A DNA stretch of 64,000 nt from Eurosta solidaginis (lineage: Eukaryota > Arthropoda > Insecta > Diptera > Tephritidae): positions 66,622,779-66,686,778 of the forward strand of contig NC_090319.1 in NCBI RefSeq assembly GCF_040869045.1, written 5' to 3'. Shown piece by piece: positions 22,162 to 34,100 of the stretch. The notes under the pieces are model-generated. The model did not search any database, had not been told where the DNA came from, and worked only from the letters and a program-made list of their open reading frames with translations. A program made the translations under genes and the position numbers. How positions within the stretch are numbered: the first letter of the stretch is position 1; the number at the start of each line of letters is the position of its first letter.

Positions 22162-25100
22162 ATGGCAGACTCTCCAAGTAATATATGGTTGTGTGGTGCT
22201 TAAGAGCGTATGTAAAAGATTTCTCTATCGGCAGGTGAACCAAGGGCCAAACGACAACGTGTGGACAAAGCAGGGCGTTTTGCGGCTTTGGAGCGCCTGA
22301 AAAAGTTAAAAGGTACCAAACACAAGTACGAAATTGAAGAGGAAGTAGACAATGTGTACGAAGTGGTGGATGAGCGCGAATATGCTAGGCGGGCGAGAGA
22401 AAAATATGGTGCTGATTGGATTGAGGAAGGTAGGGATTTTGATAGAAATAATTTGGTTAATTGGATGCGTACAAATCTATTTAATTTTCAAATTGCAGAT
22501 GGCACAGGCTATGCAGAAGATGGACGCGACTTTTTCGAGGATGAAGATGAGTACTCCGAAGAGGAAAGCATTGATCAGAAGGAAAAAAACAAAAGGAACG
22601 CAAAGAAACGTGCACGTGACGGTGGTGAAAAGGCTATCAAAGGAAAAGGTTCTATACGCAATCTATTCAGCAATGCTGTGCCAAAGAAAGCGCAGGTAAC
22701 ACCATTGGCAGAAGATAATATATTAGCGGATATATTAGGCGAATTACATGACGGACCCAAAAGTTCCACATCTAATGGTGTGCAAGAAATATCTAGTGCT
22801 GAAATAAAAGCAACAAAGCTATTAGCGCCAGCTAGAATATTAACGAAAGCAACACGAAAATCCGATGCAGCACTTACCAAGGAGTATATGAACAGTTTTA
22901 TAAATAATATAAAAATGTCCGAAGCAACAAAAAAGCACGACGAAACAAGCGATGATGAATTGCTTGATCGTATACTGAAACCGAAACCAACAGTGGCTAA
23001 TAAAAAGGTGGCTGTAGAAAAAGTATCACCTAACGCTGATGTCAAAAAGGAGATGGAAGATACGGTACCACGCAAAAAACTTAATACAGAAGTCAGTGTA
23101 GAGAAGCCAGTGGTAGTAGAAAGAAAAAAGGATGCTCATATAGAAAAGCAAACAGCGCCGACAAAAGAAACGCCAGCTGAAACAACCGCATTTCCTGATG
23201 ATGATTTGGATTTTAGCTGTCTACAAGATGATAACAACAAATTTGAAGAACAGCAAGCCGCCACTGTAGTCGAAACAAAAAGAAAGTCACCCAAGAAAGT
23301 GCCAGAGTCAAGACTTGCGCCTGCTAAAGATGCTGATGATCTAAAGAGCTTGTTAATCAGTTGGGAACAAATATGTCAAATGGATAAGTTTGAAGAAGAA
23401 ATTACAACCAGTGAAAGCACTACAACAGCGAATGCAACAACGGAGGATATTCTGAAATTTTGGTACTGGGAAGCTTGGGAGGACGCGAATAGATGTCCAG
23501 GTGAAATTTTTCTTTTTGGTCGCACCGCAGAAAGTAAGTCGGTGTGTGTACGTGTAGAGAAAATCGATCGCATTTTATATTTGCTACCAAGAAAATATGT
23601 AAGTATTATAACTAAAGTAGGTATACAAAGTTTATCTTTACAGCGTTTAATCCATTTCCGTATAATTTTTCATATCCCCAGTTACTTGACCCCATCACCA
23701 AAGAACCAACAGACAAACTTGTACAACTAAGTGATATATACAAGGAATTTGATGAGGATATTTCGGTTGAGCTTAAATTAGATGGTTTTCGTTCGCGTAA
23801 AGTAACCAAAAATTTTGGTTATCATTCCATTGGCATTGATGTGCCACAAGTTTGTGATTATATGGAGGTAATATTTACTTTAGCTTTTAGTTTATTGTTG
23901 AATTTTTATTTAACCAAGTGCATATAACGCAAACTTTACAGATACACTATGATGGCAAGAAACCAGCACCAAATTTAAAGAAGAAATACAATTCAATTGC
24001 CCACATTTTCGGTGCTAATACCACAGCATTGGAACGTTTTCTGCTCGACCGCAAAATTAAGGGTCCCTGCTGGCTAACACTCAAACAATTTCGTAAAAAT
24101 TCAGCACCGATAAGTTGGTGCAATACTGATGTCAGCGTGAGCGAACCCAAGCTAGTTATACTTAGTGAAGATGTGAAACCCCAGTCGCCACCACCAATCA
24201 CACTGCTAACGCTTAATGTACGCACAGCCCTTAATTCGAAAACTCTAAAGAATGAAATTTGTATGATTTCAATGTTGGTGCACAATCGTTTTCATATCGA
24301 TCGACGCGCTCCACAACCTGCATTCAATAGAAGTATGTGCGGTATAACGCGCCCCGTTATGGCTGCATGGCCTTTTGATCTAAAAGCGAAATTGGCACAA
24401 TTTAAAGCAATCAGTGTGGCAAAACATGATAATGAACGTAGTTTGTTAATGTGGTTTCTGGCAATGTATCAGCAAATTGATGCTGATTTAATAGTAACAT
24501 TTGATGCTATTGATTGCCAACTGGATGTAATAACAGATCGCATTGCAACACTTAAAGTACCGCAATGGTCACGTTTGGGTCGTGTGCGCTTATCTGCGTA
24601 TATGAGTGGAAAGAAGTGGTTGGAATACTTTGCTGGGCGTATGGTTTGTGATGTAAAACGTACAGCTGCTGAGGAGAAAATCAAAGCGCGTTCATATGAT
24701 TTGCAAACACTGTGTCAAGCTGTATTGGATATCAAAGAGAACGAACGTATGGATGTGAATGATGAAGATTTGTTGCAAATGTTTGAAACGGGTAATTACA
24801 TTGTGAAGCTCCTTAAAAGCTTTTTATTTGGCGTAGGATAATTTCATTTAGGATGAAGGAAAAACACTCGCAAAATTGAGCCTACAAACCTTTTGGTTTG
24901 TCAGTGTTAAGAGCGTAAATAACTAAACTTGTGGAAGGCACAGAGAAAAATGTGCACCTTAGTGATTTAAGACTAAGATTGCTTTAATTAAATTTACGAG
25001 CTAATAATGCAAATAGAAAATGAGGGATCGTTTATATAAGCTTATTTTATTCATACCTAGTTGAAATCTTTGCGAGCCATTCCATTATTGAAGGTGTTCT

Positions 25101-28100
25101 TTAAAAACTAAACTTATCTTTGTGTTCTACTTTCAGGTGATGGTGTATTAAAATTGATAACGCTCACCATGCAAGATTCAGCCTATATACTACGCATGAT
25201 GTACAAACTCGACCTTCTACCACTTGCATTACAAATCACAAATATTTGTGGTAACACTATGACACGCACTCTACAACATGGTCGTTCTGAGCGTATTGAA
25301 TTCTTACTATTACACGCATTCACTGAGAAAAACTTTATTGTGCCTGATAAAAAGAAGCGTGATTGGAAAGATCATAATAGTACAATAATTGATGATGGTG
25401 GTGAGGGTAATGATGCGCCAGCAGCAAGCACTGGCCGTAAAAAAGCTGCCTACTCAGGCGGTATGGTGTTGGATCCTATTCCAGGCTTATACGATAAATA
25501 TATATTACTTATGGATTTCAACTCATTATATCCTAGTATTATACAAGAGTATAATATATGTTTCACTACCGTACAACAACCATACAATACTGAAGATCTA
25601 CCACAATTACCGGACTCCAGTATAGAGCTTGGTATATTGCCGCAACAATTGCGTCGTTTGGTACAATCACGTCGTGAAGTGAAAAAGCTAATGGCCAGAG
25701 GTGATGTATCAGTTGAGCAGATGAAGCAATATGATATACGTCAGTGGGCTTTAAAGATTACTGCTAATGCAATGTATGGTTGTTTGGGAGCTGGACATTC
25801 ACGTTTCGCGGCACAACACTTGGCTGCATTGGTAACACATAAGGGTCGTGAAATTCTAATGAATACAAAGAGTTTGGTACAGAAATTGAGCTATGAGGTA
25901 GTTTATGGTGATACAGATTCTATTATGGTAAATACGAATATATTGGATTTTGATCAAGTTTTCACAATTGGCAGTGGCATTAAGCAAAGTGTAAACAAAA
26001 TGTATAAACAAGTTGAATTGGGTATCGATGGTGTCTTTAGTTGTTTGCTGCTATTGAAGAAGAAAAAATATGCTGCTGTTAAAGTGGAGAAAGATAAGAA
26101 AACTGGTAAGTCCAAAGGGTAGTCTAAAATTGTTTGAGAAATTGGGCATATGAGATAAAAATAAGTTTAGCATTTAACCGCGGCTCCATCCGCTTAAAGA
26201 AATTAAAATATAAATTTTCTTTGAACTAAAAATCTAAAATAGCTTAGATATTTTCCATGACCCATTTACCAAATATTTTCGAGTACGTTTGGCTTGTGGC
26301 GGAAAATCCTGACTTAATATCTAATGAGTCTACACACAGGCCATGGTTTTCTTTACGCATTTTTGCATAGAAGGGCCTTGAGAGAAACTGAGGGTGTGCA
26401 TGGTGCATGTAGGGATTATCGCGAAAATTGATTACATGTTTTGAGTACTCGGACATAAGGGATTTAAGTAGTTGGCGTAATATTTGTTGTGGTTAATAGG
26501 TTTGAGGTAGATGGGCTCTCTCTTCTAATCTGCGGTTTAATAATTGAATAAGTATGGATTATTCTAGACGGAGGGTGGAAATATGTTGTCAATTTGGATA
26601 GGGTGTATGGGGGTTATTTTAATTTGGCGGCAGCAGTGGTGTGGTAGTAGCGTGCTCCGCCTCCCCCACCGCGGATTCTGGGTTCAACTCCCGGGCATAG
26701 TCCCATGTAAAATTTAGAAAAAAAATGTTTCCAATTAGAAAAAAGTCGCGCCGATATGTAGAGAAAATATTATTTTAATTCGCATACAAATTTTTATTAA
26801 TACTATTGCGCGCCGTAGCGCCCAAGCAGGGACACATGCACTCCCTAAAGTCCAAATAACTTCTAGATTTATCAGAAATTTAACCATACTGATAAAATAA
26901 AGAGAAAAAATTAGGTCTAAATAACCTTCTATTACCTCTTTCTATGCCTATCTTTGCGCCTTCCTTTCAGAGCTGGGTTTGCAATGCTTATTTTTATAGT
27001 ATTACAACGAACTTATGTTAGTCTAGGTCTGATTCGCTTTGCGGACATTTCGCTTCAATCTACCATAGTATAGTGTTAACTACTTTGTACTCTTTACTTT
27101 ATTTATTTATTTATTAAATGAACAATAGCAATAAAATTACTATTCTACATACAAAAAGGAGCGCTAGCTTTCGGCTCGACTCTTTACTTTAATTTTTAAA
27201 ATAATTTTTATTGAGTTTTCGTGTTAACTTAAAATTTTTGAATAACTTCAAAAAAAGAAAATTCTAATTAGTTGGAAATATTTTAACTAAAAAAAATAAA
27301 ATAATATTTTTAAAAATAAATATTTAAATATTTGGTTAACCACCAAATATATTGGCGATTCTACCAACGGACCTAAACTTTTATATAAGTCTATATGTGA
27401 TACAATCACTGAATTTGACGCTTTACGTATTGCAAAACTGACCAATACAATACCGCAAATAAAAGTGCAACTAAGTGACGTGCTACCAAAGAAAATTTGT
27501 TTAAAGTTACCTGGACCAATTAAAAACTATCTACCGGTTTCAGCAAATGTGCACACGGTCCTGCTCCGAATCATCACATCCTTGAATGCTGTTTAATATA
27601 AATTTTAAAAGTATATTCAGTGCATTTTCATACAACAATAACAACCATTAAAATTTAAATAAAAAATCAAAAATTGAAATTAACAGGATAAAATACACAT
27701 CTATCTACCCTCAACATTTGTGCGGCACATCTGTTAACGCTAGTGAAAAGAACTCAACAATTAAAACAAATATCGAACAAGATGAGTGCCGTTATGTGAT
27801 ATAGAAGAAAGAATCAAAAAAAAAAAAAAATATTTAAAACAACAGCCGCTGGAACTAAACAAAAATAACTTAATTAATTGTTAAAACTTTGATAAAAATA
27901 ATAAAATAGTTAAAAATGCAACAAAAATATTGTGAAATAATTAAAAAAATTTAATTTTTGAGTAATTTTTCGCAACACATTGCAACATATTTTTAAGTTA
28001 CGCAATATAAAACACTTAAAACGAGAAGTGTAAATACGCTAAAACTCATTTTTAAAAATAAATGCCAGATCAAAACAATACTGCCACTGTTTCAAATACA

Positions 28101-31100
28101 ACCACAGCTGTTGAAAATTGATCCAGCACTACTCAGGAAGTTTCATCTACAAATTAGTACCACTAACCTCTCCCTACATTTCATTCGTATTTTAACATTC
28201 AACAAGCAACATCGTCATATAGTGTACCGTTTATTGGAACCATTCATGATCTTTAACGTCCTCTACACAAATAAGAGCATCATTATATTTTAAAGCCATT
28301 GCATATTTAAATTTATCAATCAACTGTTCCATAGTAATAAATCGTAAATATAAATTTTAAATAATTTTAACTTTTTCTAAATACAATTTTTATTTTAATA
28401 TTAATAGGCGTGCTCTGCCTATCACACCGTATGCCCTGGGTTCAACTCCCGGGCAGAGCAACATCAAAATTTTAGAAATAAGATTTTTCAATTAGAAGAA
28501 AATTTTTCTAAGCGGGGTCGCCCCTCGGCAGTGTTTGGCAAGCACTCCGGGTGTATTTCTGCCATGAAAAGCTCTCAGTGAAAACTCATCTGCTTTGCAG
28601 ATGCCGTTCGGAGTCGGCATAAAACATGTAGGTCCCGTCCGGCCAATTTGTAGGGAAAATCAAGAGGAGCACGACGCAAATTGGAAGAGAAGCTCGGCCT
28701 TAGATCTCTTCGGAGGTTATCGCGCCTTACATTTTTTTTTTTTTTTTATTAAATTAAAATTTCAAATTTATTTTAAGATTATTTTTATATCTTAAAAATT
28801 TTAATATAAGTTATTTAAATTTACTTATTTTTTTATATAAAATTAAATATTGTATTTAAATTGTTAACTCCCTTTCCAAAGAAATTCTTAAATATTTTCT
28901 TATTTTCAAATATTTCATTTAAATTTGTTTTCATGTGGTTCTACGTTCACCAATACGAACTCGTAATTTTACAAATTCAGAAAATCAAAATAACAACTAT
29001 ACAAATAACACAATGACTCACAATCCAACTCAAGATACTCAAGATACTTCAACACAAGATAACTTTACAAATTTTCCGTCTACTAAATTTATTAAATTAC
29101 CACAATTTTGGCAAGATTGTCCTGATGCCTGGTTTTTACTTGTTGAAGGACAATTTGAATTTAATAATATCACTGATGATAATTTAAAATTTCAAAATGT
29201 TCTAGTTACCCTTCAACGATATACTATTTCAAAAATTTTTGAAGTTATTAACCCTCCTCCCCTTTTCAATAAATATGATACAATCAAAAAAATTTTATGT
29301 GAAAGATTTTCTCTTAGTGAAGAAAAACGGTTAGAACAATTATTTTCAAAAACTGAATTTGGTGATCGTACACCATCTGAATTATTCAGATTTATGAAAT
29401 CACTTATAGGTTCTGGCTCCATAGTTAGCCAAGAGTTACTCTTTAAATTGTGGATTCGTAAATTACCACAAGAAATACAAATTCATTTGACTTCCAATAA
29501 TAATCAAAACAGAGATGAAATTATTATTTTAGCTGACAAACTTTTTGATTTAATCAATAAACCCCATTTTTCCAAATCTCCTGTAGTCTCAAGTATAAAT
29601 AATAATATTTTAGAACAATGCGTTAAAAATTTAACTGAATTAACTACGGCTATTTATCAGAATTTAAATAAAATTTCTAATGATATTAATCAATTACAAA
29701 TCCGTTCAAGATCTAAAGATAGAAATAGATATAAATCTCGAAATTTTTCAAGATCAAGAAATTTTTCAAACAATCGTAATTTTAATTCACAAACAACTAT
29801 TTGTTGGTATCACAAAAAATTTAAGAATAACGATCTTAAATGTATACCCCCCTGCAATTTTAATCAAAACCATGATTCAAATTACGAACAAAATTTAAAC
29901 TGAAACAATCCATTATGACGGTGACGGATAATGGAACTATTATTAAACCTACTCGTCGCCTATTCATATTTGATAAATTCAATAAACTTAATTTTCTTAT
30001 CGATACCGGTGCAGTTGTATCAGTTATTCCCTTTTCTAAATTTAAAATTTATAAAAGAAATTCGGATCTTACTTTGACTGCAGCAAACGGCTCTTCAATT
30101 GAAACTTTCGGTACAAAACTAGTTAAAATTGATTTAGGTTTAAGAAGAGATTTTGAATTTCCATTCATTATTGCGAATATTGATACACCAATTTTAGGAG
30201 CAAACTTTTTAGAAAAATTCGGAATTATTGTCAATATTAAAAATAAAGAAATAATGGATTCTACCACAAACATTAAAGTTGCGGGATCTTCTGGATTTTC
30301 TGATATTTTCTCACTCAAAATTCCTATTGTCGAAAATAAGTTTTCAAAATTACTTAATGAATTTCCATCTATTACCTGCGAACCAGATTATACTAAAAAA
30401 GTTAAACACCATACGGTTCACAGGATAGAAACAAAAGGTATTTTACCATTTTCGAAACCCAGACGTCTTGATCCAATCAAACTTAAAATTGCTAAAACTG
30501 AATTTGAATTTTTAGTTAAAACTGGTATATGCAGACCGTCAAATTCTCCTATTGCATCTCCACTTCATCTCGTTCCTAAAAAAGAACCAAATGATTGGAG
30601 ACCTTGCGGAGACTATCGAAGACTTAATTTTATTACTACACCAGATCGGTATCCTTTACCACATATTCATGATTTAACAATTGATTTAAAAAAACAAACA
30701 ATTTTTTTCCAAAATTGATCTTGTGCGTGCCTACCACCAAATTCCAATGGCAGAAGAAGACATTCATAAAACTGCAATAACTACCCCTTTTGGAATGTTT
30801 GAATTCGTAAGAATGCCCTTCGGTTTACGAAACAGTGCTCAAACTTTCCAACGCTTTATTAATGAAGTATTTTCTGATTTCGATTTTGTATTTACATACA
30901 TTGATGACATTCTTATTGCCAGCGATAATGAAGATCAACATATAAATCATTTAAAATCAGTTTTCAAAAGACTTGAAGAATATAATTTAAATATTAAACC
31001 TTCAAAATGTACTCTCGGTGTAAATAAATTAAATTTCTTAAGTTACGAAATTTCAGGCGAAGGTATTAAACCATCTTTAGATAGAATTGAAATCATAACA

Positions 31101-34100
31101 AATTTTGAAAAACCAATTTCTATAAATAAATTACAAAAATTTTTAGGTATGATAAATTACTGTCACAGATATATTAAAATGTTAGCAACAGAACTTAGTC
31201 CTCTTCATGAAATGTTAACACATGCAATTAAAAACAAACTCAAACAATTAAATTGGACAAATGAAACCACAACAGCTTTCGAAAATGTTAAAAAACTTTT
31301 TGCTAAAAATACTTTACTTACACATTTCGACAAAAATGGTACTTTATCATTAGCAGTAGATGCATCAAATGTTGCTATTGGAGCAGTTCTTCAACAAACT
31401 AGCAATAATATACTAGAACCCTTAGCTTATTTTTCAAGAAAATTAACTACAACAGAAACTAAATATTCAACATTTGATCGTGAACTTTTGGCAATTTATA
31501 ATTCAATTAAACATTTTAAAAATTTTCTTGAAGGTAGAACTTTTACAATTTATACTGATCATAAACCTTTAATTCATGTTCTAAATTCTAAAGTAGATAG
31601 ATCTCCTCGTCAACTACGTCATCTTGAATATATTGCTCAATTTGCAAATGATATTCAATATATACGTGGAAAAGACAACATAGTTGCCGACACACTTTCC
31701 CGTATTCCAGAAATAAATGCAATTTCAACTCAAGATTTAAATTTGGAAACTTTATATAAAGAACAACAAACTGATACATTTTTACAAAAAACCATTTCTG
31801 ATTCAAATTCTAAAAATAATTTAAAAGAAATTCATATTCCAGTTATTAATTTAAACATATGGTGTGATGTTTCTCTACAACCTTTTCGACCTTATGTTCC
31901 ACATTCTATGAGAAGAATTATATTTGACAAAATTCACTCATTATCTCATCCAAGTATAAGAACAACTAGAAAATTAATTCAAAATAAATATTATTGGCCT
32001 AACATGCGTAAAGAGATTAACGATTGGACTTCATCTTGCATCAATTGTTAAAAAATCCAAAATTTCAAGACATACTAAATCTCCTATCCAAAAAATTCAA
32101 ATACCATCAGGCCGTTTTGAACATATTCATATGGATATTGTTGGACCTCTTCCAGTTTCAAATGGAAATTGTTATATTTTAACAATTATTGACAGATTTT
32201 CACGTTGGCCTGAAGCTTATCCGCTTAAAGATATTTCAACAAATACTATAGTAAAAACTTTTATTCAAAATTATATACCACGATTTGGTATACCATTAAA
32301 TATTACAGTAGATCAAGGTTCACAATTCACCTCAAAATTTTTTACAAAATTAACTAAACTTTTAGGTTCTCATAAAATTCATACATCTCCTTACCATCCC
32401 CAAGTAAATGGCATGGTAGAGAGATTTCATCGAACTTTAAAAGCAGCAATTATAGCATCAAACGACTCGGTTCATTGGTCTGACATTTTACCATTCATTC
32501 TACTTGGTTTACGAACTTCTATTAAAGAAGATTTAAAATGTTCATCTGCTGATCTTGTTTATGGCCAAACACTTAGAATACCTGGTGAATTAATTATTTC
32601 AAATAGTAATAAAGAACATGATTTTTTTAATGACGCTCTTCATAAAATAAGAGAATATTTTTCGCTTGTTCGTTCTAAAGTTTTTCATCATAACAAAGAA
32701 AATTTGTTCATTCCTAAACAATTAGAAAATTGTGAGTATGTTTTTGTTAAAGTTCTTCGTAAATCTAATTTAAAATCACCTTATGAAGGACCTTTTAAAG
32801 TTATCTCTAATAAAAATAAATACAAAAATACTATTAAAAATATTTCAATTGATTTACTTAAACCAGCAAACATACTTATTAACACTAATTTAAATACAAA
32901 TACATTAAACAACAAAAAACAAAAAAAGGTTACATTTAATATTAATTAATAATTTGTTTGTTTCAAATTTTCTTGGAGGGGGAGTAAATATAGTGTTAAC
33001 TACTTTGTACTCTTTACTTTAATTTTTAAAATAATTTTTATTGAGTTTTCGTGTTGACTTAAAATTTTTGAATAACTTCAAAAAAAAGAAAATTCTAATT
33101 AGTTGGAAATATTTTAACTAAAAAAAATAAAATAATATTTTTAAAAAATAAATATTTAAATATTTGGTTAACCACCAAACATAGCTACTAGCCTACCGAA
33201 GTCTAAATCCTGTCGTTTTTTTACAGGCGCTTTGATCAAAGTTCAGGAACAAAAAGGTCTAGATATTGTACGTCGTGATTGGTCGCAACTTGCCATTATG
33301 GTCGGTCGTATTGTACTCGATGAGATTCTCTCAGAGAAGCAACTCGATGAAAAATTGGATGCAGTGCATTCACATCTTGAAAAAATAAGAGGTCAAGTGG
33401 AAACAGGTGCTGTCCCTTTGCCAATGTACATTATAACCAAACAGCTATCAAAGGCACCCACTGAATTTAATAACGCGGCATCTCAACCACATGTGCAAGT
33501 AGCATTACGCATGAACTCGACACGCAATCGACGCTACAAAAAAGGAGATATGGTTGATTATGTCATATGTTTAGACGGCACCGATAATGCAGCCACACAA
33601 CGGGGCTATCACTTGGATGAAGTAAAATCGAGTGAAACATTAAAAGTGGACACCCACTATTATTTGGCGCATCAACTACATCCGGTGGTGACGCGTATGG
33701 TGGATGTGCTCGAGGGCACAGATGCTAGTCGCGTAGCTGAATCACTCGGTTTGGATCCAAGCAAATTTAGAGCGGCAGCACAGAGGTAAGCCTGCAATTT
33801 AGCTTAACAGTTTTTGTTCATTATTATACAGTTTATTTTTTTATTACTTTCACACCTAGATCGCATCAAGAGCGCACCGAGGATACAACTGGAGAATCGT
33901 TAGTAAAAACTACTTTACAAAAATATCGTGAATGTGATAAATTTAAATTTGTTTGCATTGCATGCAAATCGGAAAATCTTGTTGCAACCGCTTATCGTCC
34001 AAATGCGTCGCACACCTACGATCCGGTGTTACAGAAATGTGCTAATAGCGATTGCAACACTGCACCATATCAATATATTATTGCTATACGTAATCGTTTA

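Larger units (their letters stand above)
27069..33179 (+). mobile_element. Ty3/gypsy-type LTR retrotransposon in polymerase alpha intron 6
   Basis: A 5' LTR (27069-27347) and a 3' LTR (32989-33179) share start and end. They are flanked by CATAG on both sides (27064-27068 and 33180-33184), a 5-bp target duplication located exactly where LTR identity stops. The order gag, protease, RT, RNase H, integrase is that of the Ty3/gypsy group, and no env frame is seen. It lies in the same direction as the host gene. The LTRs are short (191 nt without the nested insert) and nearly identical, so insertion is recent. Yet pol is broken twice (at about 30702-30708 and 32049) and the leader carries a SINE. 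The element is therefore likely inactive. Confidence 0.9.
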
